Source: Enterobacter sp. Cy-643 (lineage in GTDB: Bacteria; Pseudomonadota; Gammaproteobacteria; Enterobacterales; Enterobacteriaceae). From it: DNA of 64,000 nt. A program made the translations under genes and the position numbers. The notes beneath the pieces are model-generated. The model saw only the letters and a program-made list of their open reading frames with translations. It did no database searches and was not told the DNA's origin. Positions within the stretch are counted from its first letter, which is position 1. Each line of letters opens with the position of its first letter. Positions 27,244 through 33,780 of this stretch are shown here, piece after piece. The DNA is taken from positions 186,001-250,000 of the forward strand of contig NZ_VWWV01000004.1 in assembly GCF_011752815.1 (NCBI RefSeq). The letters are read 5' to 3'.

Positions 27244-27774
27244 CTAATGAATATTATTTCCGGACTGGCTATCGATCATTGCGAGGCCGGAATCTGTGCG
27301 AACAAAGCGGGGCGCTCGCAGGCTGTCGTTCAGGACGTTAATCAGCTCGAATAACAGGCCGGTAATCGTGTCCTCTTGCTCGGTGGACTCCTGCTGGTTC
27401 AGCAGCACGAGCGTCAGGGCGCTGCAATATTCCCGCAGCAGGTCAGACTCTGTCGTAAGGGGAAAGTCATAGCTCTTAATATCGCTATTTTCCGCGGTGA
27501 TAGATGCAATCAGATGTTCCGGCAGCGGTTTATCCAGCACGACTTTCAACACTTCCAGCCCGGCATACAGGCGGCCACACAGCGCCATGCGCTCTGTAAT
27601 ATCGTTATTTTCAATCAGGGCGTCAGTGTATCGCTCGCAAATATCCAGCACCTGAAAAAGATCGTTGGAGGTACCGAGCGGGGTTTTTAAAAGCGTTGAG
27701 ATCTCAGATTGGGTAACTGGTTGAAAGCCCAGGCTTTGGGGATTAGCGGTTGTGGTACTATCGTGGTTAGCCAT
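27244..27774 (-). CDS. Hypothetical protein, 176 aa
   Basis: Not recognised. The protein is acidic, mostly helical in appearance and has no signal peptide or membrane span. Segments include SEISTLLKTPLGTSNDLFQV, ICERYTDALIENNDI and EYCSALTLVLLNQQEST. The ATG at 27774 (MANHDSTTT) is chosen because GGAGTTAACGCC precedes it on the minus strand. Divergent from the small ribbon-helix-helix gene at 27907 with a dyad between them. The pair may form a functional unit (inference). Confidence 0.68.
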   Translation of the reverse strand: MANHDSTTTANPQSLGFQPVTQSEISTLLKTPLGTSNDLFQVLDICERYTDALIENNDITERMALCGRLYAGLEVLKVVLDKPLPEHLIASITAENSDIKSYDFPLTTESDLLREYCSALTLVLLNQQESTEQEDTITGLLFELINVLNDSLRAPRFVRTDSGLAMIDSQSGNNIH

Positions 27775-27851
27775 GGCGTTAACTCCTTTAACGTTGTGGT
27801 CAGCCCTCGTCTGGTACTCGTAATACCTTTCGGGGGCGCTTCTTTGTTTTA

Positions 27852-27870
27852 ACACTCTATGATAGGGTGT
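27852..27870. promoter_or_regulatory. Dyad in the divergent promoter region
   Basis: ACACTCTAT-G-ATAGGGTGT, an inverted repeat with eight of nine pairs, lies 37 bp before the ribbon-helix-helix gene. It contains TATGAT, which could be a -10. A site for the ribbon-helix-helix protein itself is the simplest reading (inference). Confidence 0.5.
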
Positions 27871-27906
27871 CACTTGACAACTCAACATTAAAGCTGAGGT
27901 ATGGAC

Positions 27907-28119
27907 ATGTCAACAGTGAAAAGGGATGTAAGACCGCCAAAATCCGGTAAATCTCCGGCATTTCAGATGCGTATCACACCGGAACTGAAAGCTCAGTTTG
28001 AAGTTGCAGCGAAAGACGCTGGCATGAGCCTTGGGAATTGGTTGAAGACCTTGGGAAGGAAGGAGTTGGCGCGGTTGAAGCGTGGTATACATAAAGGTAA
28101 AGATAGCGTTACTCTTTGA
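27907..28119 (+). CDS. Small ribbon-helix-helix (HicB/Arc-type) DNA-binding protein
   Basis: 70 residues, basic. The stretch SPAFQMRITPELKAQFEVAAKDAGMSLGNWLKTLGRKEL has the beta-strand plus two helices pattern of Arc/HicB-type antitoxins. A basic tail follows (LARLKRGIHKGKD). The ATG at 27907 has GAGG at a better distance than the ATG at 27901. No HicA-like toxin is adjacent. Its partner, if any, is more likely the divergent 176-residue protein. Ends before a strong hairpin. Confidence 0.72.
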   Translation: MSTVKRDVRPPKSGKSPAFQMRITPELKAQFEVAAKDAGMSLGNWLKTLGRKELARLKRGIHKGKDSVTL

Positions 28120-28141
28120 TTATTAGTTATTTCTTACCTTT

Positions 28142-28169
28142 ATAAGGTAGGGTGATGCCCCTACCTTAT
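28142..28169. terminator. Bidirectional hairpin between convergent genes
   Basis: ATAAGGTAGGG (28142-28152) pairs perfectly with CCCTACCTTAT (28159-28169) around a 6-base loop. It lies between the ribbon-helix-helix gene and the end of the 59-codon ORF, which converge here. Neither side has a long T tract. Confidence 0.65.
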
Positions 28170-28180
28170 GAATATGAAAC

Positions 28181-28360
28181 TTACTTAGCATTGCCAGATT
28201 GAAATGAGATCATGTCTGAGTGAGGGGCTTTAACCAATTCGTGTGCGGGTTGAGAATTTCTGGCTGGAGCATTCAAGCCACTTTTTTTCCAGTCAGGCCA
28301 TTTGTCAACTGTCTCGCTTGCTTGCTTAAGAAAAGCTAAAAATTCCTCTTTATTGTTCAC
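28181..28360 (-). CDS. 59-residue protein overlapping the end of the deaminase gene
   Basis: Short ORF starting with GTG at 28360. It begins V(M)NNKEEFLAFLKQASETVDK and continues with WPDWKKSG, ending FQSGNAK. Its start lies inside the last codons of the deaminase gene (11-bp overlap, different frame). A strong ribosome binding site AGAGAGG lies seven bases before the GTG, within the deaminase coding sequence, so translation is probably coupled. The protein is hydrophilic: an amphipathic N-terminal helix, then a Trp-rich WPDWKK centre and a flexible tail. Not recognised as a named family. Position suggests a partner or regulator of the deaminase (inference). Confidence 0.7.
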   Translation of the reverse strand: MNNKEEFLAFLKQASETVDKWPDWKKSGLNAPARNSQPAHELVKAPHSDMISFQSGNAK

Positions 28361-29864
28361 TTTGCAACCTCTCTGCTAGTCTCGCTACAATATTAGCCGA
28401 GACAGATTCTCTTTCGATATAGGATGATGGTAGCATCTGCATACGCAATCTTCCATCCTTTCTTGACCAGTTAAGTTTATTACCATCTTTATCCTTTCTC
28501 TTTATTTTATACCCAATTCCTTGGTTTATTGAGAATAAATTAAAGAAACATCTTGGCCCAACACCAACAAATGGTTCAAATACTACACGAGTTTTACAGT
28601 TTTCAGTGTCTGCTGTAGAAATGGAATCGGGATGAAAATCAAAGGCTTTACTTTTAGGATAGGGTTCAATGTAAAAAACGCGATTAATACCACTGGCAAC
28701 AATATGTTTCGCACAGTTATGACAAGGAAATGTTGTACAATACAACACACCATTATTTGTACTAATGTTACTTCGCGCGCATGCTAAAATGGCCTCCATT
28801 TCTGCATGAACTACTCTACCATACTCAGTGATATATTTTAATTTGCTATTCTCTAATATTTCTCTTAGACGTTCTTTTTGATCATCTTCTATATTACTAA
28901 GTATGTCATTAATAATTTCTTTTCTCTCCTTTACATTTGAATCTTGTCCTAATGTGTAATCTCTACCATTTTCATGATCTTGTATTTTTCCATTGATATA
29001 CTCTGGCCAATATAACCCTCCGCCATAGGCAGGAACGTCGTTTGCGCCTGTAGATACTATGTTTTTATTTTTAGTGAGTACTGCACCGACCTGACGTGAT
29101 AAGTCAGCTGACCTGAGAGATGCGGAAAATGCCATAAACATAGCATATTCATCAAATGTGGGAGTGATATACGGATTGCCGAAGATTAAATCGAGAATTC
29201 TCCATAAATCATGATTTATTTTATCTATGCTGCCAGTATAATTTATGAAAAAATCAGAAAGTTCATAGGTGTCACGTGTGTGCTGTCCCCAGTCATCTAA
29301 TTCTTCTGAATCCCTGGCTATCAATTTTTTTGCATTTTTAAATTCAATAAGTTTGTTATCTACAAGATAATCAGTTCGTCGATCTTCATCTGCATAAATG
29401 CCTATGAGGTAAAAGCCATTCGTATAAATATCTCTGAGCATTTTAACTTCATCAGGATGCTTTAATGAACTTATTATATATGCTTTTCTTGGGGAAGGTT
29501 GCGAAATTATATTCTCCCCTTCAGTAATTTTTACTCTTCGTTGATTTATTTTGGCGGCAACAACTCGTGCTAATATCGAGTTGTCATTGCTTATTTTTCT
29601 AAGTTCATTCCCGGCAGTCATTAAACTACTTATTTTTTCGAAGTTATCGTTGGTTTCTGGAGGATCTCTAAATATAGATATTATATCTGATGATATTCTT
29701 ATTTCTTCGGTGGTATATCTGAACGCATTTAGCCTTTCTTTTATTGCATTTCTGATATTATCCATATCGGTGCCAACTGCACCAACTAAACCAATAACTA
29801 GCTCCGAATTTCCCTCATTATTGGAAATGTTATCTTCAAGTCTTTTAATTATTTTTAGTGACAT
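28350..29864 (-). CDS. avcD: AvcD-type anti-phage deoxycytidine deaminase (P-loop + deaminase)
   Basis: 504-residue two-domain protein. The N-terminal half has a degenerate P-loop, IGLVGAVGTD (about residues 24-33), of the NTPase-like domain. The C-terminal half is a zinc cytidine/dCMP deaminase fold: SRQVGAVLTKNKNIVSTGAN, the catalytic HAE (His353, Glu355) in VVHAEMEAIL, and the zinc cysteines in PCHNC (Cys381, Cys384). Proteins of this architecture (AvcD, dCTP deaminase) deplete deoxycytidine nucleotides during phage infection and are held in check by a small RNA encoded just upstream. The gene is strikingly AT-rich against its neighbours, which indicates transfer. It lies immediately downstream of selC, an integration hotspot. 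Confidence 0.85.
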   Translation of the reverse strand: MSLKIIKRLEDNISNNEGNSELVIGLVGAVGTDMDNIRNAIKERLNAFRYTTEEIRISSDIISIFRDPPETNDNFEKISSLMTAGNELRKISNDNSILARVVAAKINQRRVKITEGENIISQPSPRKAYIISSLKHPDEVKMLRDIYTNGFYLIGIYADEDRRTDYLVDNKLIEFKNAKKLIARDSEELDDWGQHTRDTYELSDFFINYTGSIDKINHDLWRILDLIFGNPYITPTFDEYAMFMAFSASLRSADLSRQVGAVLTKNKNIVSTGANDVPAYGGGLYWPEYINGKIQDHENGRDYTLGQDSNVKERKEIINDILSNIEDDQKERLREILENSKLKYITEYGRVVHAEMEAILACARSNISTNNGVLYCTTFPCHNCAKHIVASGINRVFYIEPYPKSKAFDFHPDSISTADTENCKTRVVFEPFVGVGPRCFFNLFSINQGIGYKIKRKDKDGNKLNWSRKDGRLRMQMLPSSYIERESVSANIVARLAERLQSEQ

Positions 29865-30068
29865 CTGAATTCCTTTTAGAAGAGTTTTGGGAAATTTTCA
29901 TTATATAATATTGAGCATTAATGCTTAAGTTTCAAGTGATTTTACTGAATGGAATGGGATTATTATGAGCTAGATCCCATATTTATTATGAATGCTTAAT
30001 TTAAATATAGCTGATGAGTTTGTGATTAATATAACGAAATCTTGAGCTGATTGCTAAGAGATATTAGT
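29865..30068 (-). promoter_or_regulatory. AT-rich leader of the deaminase gene; candidate AvcI-type RNA locus
   Basis: 204 bp between selC and the deaminase, with no ORF of note. On the minus strand TATAAT (29905-29900) with TTAAGC 17 bp upstream is a possible promoter. A perfect palindrome AGCATTAATGCT (29914-29925) overlaps it. A stem TGGGAT/ATCCCA lies at about 29956-29980, and AATGCTTAA occurs twice (29920 and 29991). In AvcID systems the inhibitory RNA is encoded at this place; that one exists here is inference. Confidence 0.45.
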
Positions 30069-30163
30069 TGGCGGAAAGTCACAGGAGTCGAACCTGCCCG
30101 GCGCCGCTGGCGGCACCAACTGGAGTTGAAGTCCAGTCGCCTCACCGGAGACGACGACCTTCC
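30069..30163 (-). tRNA. selC: tRNA-Sec (selenocysteine), anticodon UCA
   Basis: 95-nt tRNA read on the minus strand, starting GGAAGGTCGTCGTCTCCGG and ending with an encoded CCA. It has the long 8-bp acceptor stem (with one G-U pair), the long variable arm with GCCGCCAGCGGC, the TTCGACTCC T-arm and anticodon TCA in GGACTTCAACTCC. Only a few positions differ from E. coli selC. It carries Ser, which SelA converts to Sec, and is delivered by SelB; both genes are in this window. The 3' end faces the AT-rich accessory region. Confidence 0.97.
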
Positions 30164-30193
30164 GCGCCTGCATTGCTACATGGAGGCGGGCGC

Positions 30194-30222
30194 AGTATAC
30201 CGGGTTTCATGCTGCCGCCCAA
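30194..30222 (-). promoter_or_regulatory. selC promoter
   Basis: On the minus strand TTGGGC (30222-30217), a 17-bp spacer and TATACT (30199-30194) are followed by GC-rich GCGCCCGCC. This is the discriminator pattern of stringently controlled stable-RNA promoters. The tRNA 5' end is 31 bp downstream. Confidence 0.75.
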
Positions 30223-30380
30223 TGGGTCAGTAAGAATATATCCTGCGTCCAAAGTGAAATTATTCACCAAATCAATATAACGGCTCATAAGCTGCTCGTC
30301 CCGGCAGGGTTTGCCGGGCTTCATTTTGTACAGCTTACCCCAGAAACCCGCCTGGCAAACATGGGCGCGGCAGCGGTGAT

Positions 30381-30716
30381 TCAGCCAAAAAAGAACCACG
30401 CCGTTTTTATCAGCCCGTTTTCTACTTCGAAAACTGCCATGCTTTCAATCGGTTCATCGCTCAGGCCGTGGATCTTCTCATGATCGAACACTTTGTTGCC
30501 CATTGCGGTGCGGGAAATGATTTCTGCTCGCAGGGCCGGGTTATTGAAGCGGTGCTCTTTATAGAAGGCATAGAGAGCGTCTCGACCTTGCAGAGAAGGC
30601 GTCACGGCTGGCGGGCGGTAAGCGGTGAAGTCTTCGCTAAAGCAGGCGGCAAAGGCCTCGAGGTCGTGGGCGTTGTACGCCTCGAACTGACGGATGACGG
30701 GGTCTGTGACTGGCAT
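30381..30716 (-). CDS. SnoaL/NTF2-like protein
   Basis: 111-residue cytoplasmic protein of the NTF2 cone fold: VIRQFEAYNAHDLEAFAACFSEDFTAYRP at the N-terminus is the typical steroid-isomerase-like opening. This is followed by GRDALYAFYKEHRF and VFEVENGLIKTAWFFFG. Many such proteins are isomerases or ligand binders; no activity can be assigned. ATG at 30716 (MPVTDPVIRQF) chosen over an upstream in-frame ATG since it starts the domain. The 160 bp between it and the selC promoter have no supported gene. Confidence 0.8.
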   Translation of the reverse strand: MPVTDPVIRQFEAYNAHDLEAFAACFSEDFTAYRPPAVTPSLQGRDALYAFYKEHRFNNPALRAEIISRTAMGNKVFDHEKIHGLSDEPIESMAVFEVENGLIKTAWFFFG

Positions 30717-30918
30717 AAAAGTATCCTGATGGAGAATTAGGCTGGCTGCCAAAGTGTTGTTGTGTGCCGGGACAGCGTCTCTTACCGGAGGGAAAATGTC
30801 CAACGAAAGGAATGGTGCCGTGGCTAAACCCAGTCTCCCTTAGCAATACTCGTTAACAACAGGTTGCATTTCCACCAGCTACAATCCAGCGTCTAAAAAC
30901 AACAAAGGGTTAGCAAAC

Positions 30919-31140
30919 ATGAAAAAACTGTTCGGGATGATGTTGGTTGGCGCGGTGGCGTTCTCGGTTGTGGCCTGCTCCAGCAGCTACGTAATGGCGA
31001 CTAAAAACGGGGAAATGATCGTCACCAAAGGTAAACCAGAGGTGGATAAGCAAACCGGACTGACGCGCTACTATGACGCGCAGGGCGTGGAGCATCAGAT
31101 CCAAAACGATCAAATTACCCAGCTGATTAAGCGCGGCTGA
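30919..31140 (+). CDS. YgdI/YgdR-family lipoprotein
   Basis: 73-residue lipoprotein. Signal MKKLFGMMLVGAVAFSVVAC with lipobox VVAC; mature part SSSYVMATKNGEMIVTKGKPEV then DKQTGLTRYYDAQGVEHQI. This is the SH3-like DUF903 fold of E. coli YgdI and YgdR. Cell-envelope location; role unknown. Convergent with fdhE and separated from it by a strong bidirectional terminator. Confidence 0.9.
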   Translation: MKKLFGMMLVGAVAFSVVACSSSYVMATKNGEMIVTKGKPEVDKQTGLTRYYDAQGVEHQIQNDQITQLIKRG

Positions 31141-31156
31141 TCGTTAGAAAAGAAAA

Positions 31157-31195
31157 CTACCGGCCAGCGCAAGCTGGCCGGTAGGGTAGTTTTAT
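31157..31195. terminator. Bidirectional terminator between the lipoprotein gene and fdhE
   Basis: A 12-bp stem CTACCGGCCAGC / GCTGGCCGGTAG (31157-31184) with loop GCAA. On the minus strand it is followed by TTTTCTTTTCT, a good T tract for the fdo operon. On the plus strand GGTAGTTTTATT follows. Confidence 0.85.
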
Positions 31196-32121
31196 TCCCC
31201 TTCGCCAGGGAATAAGAACGGATTGATGCTGCTGCGGGCGAAGCCTTCCTGCTCCATGCGGGCGTCAAGCACCAGCGAGGCCAGGTCGTCGGCGACGGCT
31301 TCCACTTTCGGGTCCTTTTCCTGATAGAGAATTTTCAGGTAGGTACCGCAGTCGCCGCAGCTTTCGGCTTTGATGGCCGCCTGTTCGCTGTCCAGCGACC
31401 AGTAGTTTAAGTCGCGGGTCTGCTCGCAGTTGCTGCACTTCACGCGCACTACATGCCATTCAGTTTCGCACAGGTTGCAGTGCAGATAACGCAGGCCGTT
31501 CGTGGTGCCGATATGCACCATGCTGGAGACCGGAATCGAGCCGCAAACCGGGCAAAACTGCCGCTGTTCGCCGTATTCAGCTTTGGCTTTACCGGGGATA
31601 AGCGTCGCCATTTGCGCCCAGTAGAGCGACAGCGCGGCCCAGATAAACGGCGCCTTGTCGCTGCTGACGAGCGAAAAGTCGGCGTTGAACAGCGCGGTGG
31701 CCATCTCTTCCAGCTCCTGCGAAGACGCCTTTTCAAGATTTTCAATCACCGCTAACGCCGGGCCGTCCATCTCTGGCTTCAGCTCGGCAATCAGCGACTG
31801 CAGCAGGCGCTGCCAGTGCGGGTCGCGCGGCAGAACGTGAATATCCAGCGGCGGCTTGCCGGTTTTGGCTGCTTCTGCAATCAGGGCGGTTAAATCCATC
31901 TCCAGCGGGTGGTCGTACAGCACCACTTCCTGCGCGTGGGCAATCAGCGCGGCAAAGCGCAGATAGTCACCCAGCGGGTTGCTGGCAGCCAGCTCGCGCA
32001 GGCGTTCAGCGCGGCGGTTGTAGAGATTTTTGAGCCTGGGGAATAATAACGGCGGAATCACTTCCGCCGTGCGTTTCTCGCTCTTCTCCAGCTGATCTTG
32101 CGGGATTATGCGAATACTCAT
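31192..32121 (-). CDS. fdhE: Formate dehydrogenase accessory protein FdhE
   Basis: Cytoplasmic chaperone-like protein needed for activity of the membrane formate dehydrogenases. Four CxxC pairs of the rubredoxin-like metal site are visible in the C-terminal part: CPVCGS, CNLCET, CSNCEQ and CGDCGT. N-terminus [12 protein letters not shown] and length 309 aa match the family. Last gene of the fdoGHI-fdhE operon; its start overlaps the fdoI stop by 4 bp. Confidence 0.96.
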   Translation of the reverse strand: MSIRIIPQDQLEKSEKRTAEVIPPLLFPRLKNLYNRRAERLRELAASNPLGDYLRFAALIAHAQEVVLYDHPLEMDLTALIAEAAKTGKPPLDIHVLPRDPHWQRLLQSLIAELKPEMDGPALAVIENLEKASSQELEEMATALFNADFSLVSSDKAPFIWAALSLYWAQMATLIPGKAKAEYGEQRQFCPVCGSIPVSSMVHIGTTNGLRYLHCNLCETEWHVVRVKCSNCEQTRDLNYWSLDSEQAAIKAESCGDCGTYLKILYQEKDPKVEAVADDLASLVLDARMEQEGFARSSINPFLFPGEGE

Positions 32122-32753
32122 TCAGATGACTTTTCCTGTTTCCGACGGACTTCGCGGTACCATTTCGGGTGATGTTTCTTCGCCCACGTCGTGGTAACCC
32201 AGCCCTCCACCATCGCGGTGATGGTGCCTTTTACCCAAAGGGCGGCGTAAATATGCACCATGATAACCACAATTAACGCTACCGCGGCAAATGAATGCAG
32301 CATTAACGCAAATCGAATAACCGGAATTGGGAAGGCTGGCGCAAAGTAAGGACGCCAGATAATCACGCCGCTCGCCAGCAACAGCACCAGGAAAATAATC
32401 GCCGCCCAGAACACGCATTTCTGGCCGAAGTTATAGCGCCCGGTGTCTCCCACTTCCTCGTTGACGACGATCTTACGAATATTCTTCGCCCAAAAGATAT
32501 CATCCCGATTGATTAGGTTGTGGTGCCAGTAACGGAAAAACATGATGATGAAGGAGGCGAACATTACCACCCCAACGAACGGGTGGAGGATGCGCGCCAG
32601 CTGCGGCGTGCCGAGAATGCCCATCAGCCAGTTGAAGGACGGGAAGAAAAAGCCCAGTCCGCTCACCGCCGCCAGCACGAAGCAGAAGGCGGTGATCCAG
32701 TGGTTGATGCGCTCCGGCGCGCTGTAGCGCTGAATGGTCGGTTGCTTTTTCAT
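32118..32753 (-). CDS. fdoI: Formate dehydrogenase-O, cytochrome b556 subunit
   Basis: Membrane subunit that carries electrons from the iron-sulfur subunit to quinone through two b haems. Four hydrophobic spans are visible. Candidate haem ligands are the His of [11 protein letters not shown], the His pair in FRYWHHN and His in [13 protein letters not shown]. 211 aa, as in E. coli FdoI. ATGA overlaps with fdoH upstream and fdhE downstream couple translation of all three. Confidence 0.96.
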   Translation of the reverse strand: MKKQPTIQRYSAPERINHWITAFCFVLAAVSGLGFFFPSFNWLMGILGTPQLARILHPFVGVVMFASFIIMFFRYWHHNLINRDDIFWAKNIRKIVVNEEVGDTGRYNFGQKCVFWAAIIFLVLLLASGVIIWRPYFAPAFPIPVIRFALMLHSFAAVALIVVIMVHIYAALWVKGTITAMVEGWVTTTWAKKHHPKWYREVRRKQEKSSE

Positions 32754-33652
32754 TTACGCACCTCGTCGTCGTCATGGTGCAGATTATCGTCCTCTTCATC
32801 GGCACGGTTCGGGCCGACCCCAACGTAGTGGAAGACGCTGGCGGCGAAGGTCGCCGCAAAGCCGATGGCGGCCAGCGGTTTCCAGACGCCTTTCCAGAAC
32901 TTCACGGTTGGGCTGATGGACGGGTTCTCCGGCAGGCCGTGATACAGCGTCGGCTTGTCCGCATGGTGCAGCACGTACATTACGTGCGTCCCGCCAACGC
33001 CTGCCGGATCGTACAAACCTGCGTTGTCATAACCACGGGTTTTCAGTTCCGCCACGCGCTCGCCGGCGAGGGTCTTCATATCCTCTTTCGAGCCGAAATG
33101 AATCGCCCCGGTCGGGCAGGTTTTCACGCATGCTGGCTCCTGACCTACGGTGACGCGGTCTACGCACAGGGTGCATTTGTAGACGCGGTTGTCTTCCGGG
33201 TTCAGGCGCGGTACGTCGAACGGGCAGCCCGCAATACAATAGCCGCAGCCGATGCACTGCTCGGACTGGAAGTCGACAATGCCGTTGGCATACTGAATAA
33301 TCGCCCCTTCCGACGGGCACGCCTTCAGGCAGCCCGGATCCGCGCAGTGCATACAGCCGTCTTTGCGAATCAGCCATTCCAGTTTGTCGTTCTGCTCCAC
33401 TTCCGAGAAGCGCATCACCGTCCAGGATTTGGCGGTCAGGTCCGCCGGGTTGTCGTACACCCCGACGTTGTGCCCCACTTCATCACGGATGTCGTTCCAC
33501 TCCGAGCACGCCACCTGGCAGGCCTTACAGCCGATGCAGGTGGTGACGTCGATAAGCTTGGCGACCTCTTGCTGGTGATCCCGCGCCTGAGGCGCGGGCG
33601 TGAAGCCGTTAGTCGCGGAACGGCGGATCACATCCTGAGATTGATAAGTCAT
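32750..33652 (-). CDS. fdoH: Formate dehydrogenase-O, iron-sulfur subunit
   Basis: 300-residue ferredoxin-like subunit with four [4Fe-4S] clusters. Cys groups visible are [42 protein letters not shown] and CTLCVDR with [12 protein letters not shown]-terminal membrane anchor [20 protein letters not shown] faces the b subunit. ATG at 33652 ([14 protein letters not shown]) matches E. coli FdoH; the frame is open further upstream but that stretch is ERIC-derived sequence. Confidence 0.96.
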   Translation of the reverse strand: MTYQSQDVIRRSATNGFTPAPQARDHQQEVAKLIDVTTCIGCKACQVACSEWNDIRDEVGHNVGVYDNPADLTAKSWTVMRFSEVEQNDKLEWLIRKDGCMHCADPGCLKACPSEGAIIQYANGIVDFQSEQCIGCGYCIAGCPFDVPRLNPEDNRVYKCTLCVDRVTVGQEPACVKTCPTGAIHFGSKEDMKTLAGERVAELKTRGYDNAGLYDPAGVGGTHVMYVLHHADKPTLYHGLPENPSISPTVKFWKGVWKPLAAIGFAATFAASVFHYVGVGPNRADEEDDNLHHDDDEVRK

Positions 33653-33667
33653 AATTCGTCTCCGTTT

Positions 33668-33780
33668 ACCCCTCATCTTTCTACTTGCAGGTTCGTTGGT
33701 TGCCTTATTCATCCCGGTCACGTAGTGCCGCTACGCTCCCGGTATTCATGGCGTTACCGTCTGCCTGCAATCAGAAATCT
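33668..33780 (-). repeat. ERIC (intergenic repeat unit) between fdoG and fdoH
   Basis: On the minus strand the gap reads ATGAATACCGGGAGCGTAGC, then ACTACGTGACCGGGATGAA, then GGCAACCAACGAACCTGCAA and AGATGA. This follows the ERIC consensus in order (GTGAATCCCCAGGAGCTTAC, AAGTAAGTGACTGGGG, CAGCCAACGCACATGCAAC, GTATGACG), with a central inverted repeat. It fills nearly the whole 126-bp gap inside the operon. Borders approximate. Confidence 0.75.

Noticed and set aside
27240-30163. Attachment-site direct repeat bounding a selC island
   Set aside because: No second copy of the selC 3' end (GTCGAACCTG region) was found by eye to the left, and no integrase gene is present.
30142-30399. Minus-strand ORF of 85 codons running into selC
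   Set aside because: It spans the selC promoter and part of the tRNA, has no clear ribosome binding site and is not recognised. Its middle ([22 protein letters not shown]) looks somewhat protein-like and could be a gene remnant, but that is not enough to call it.
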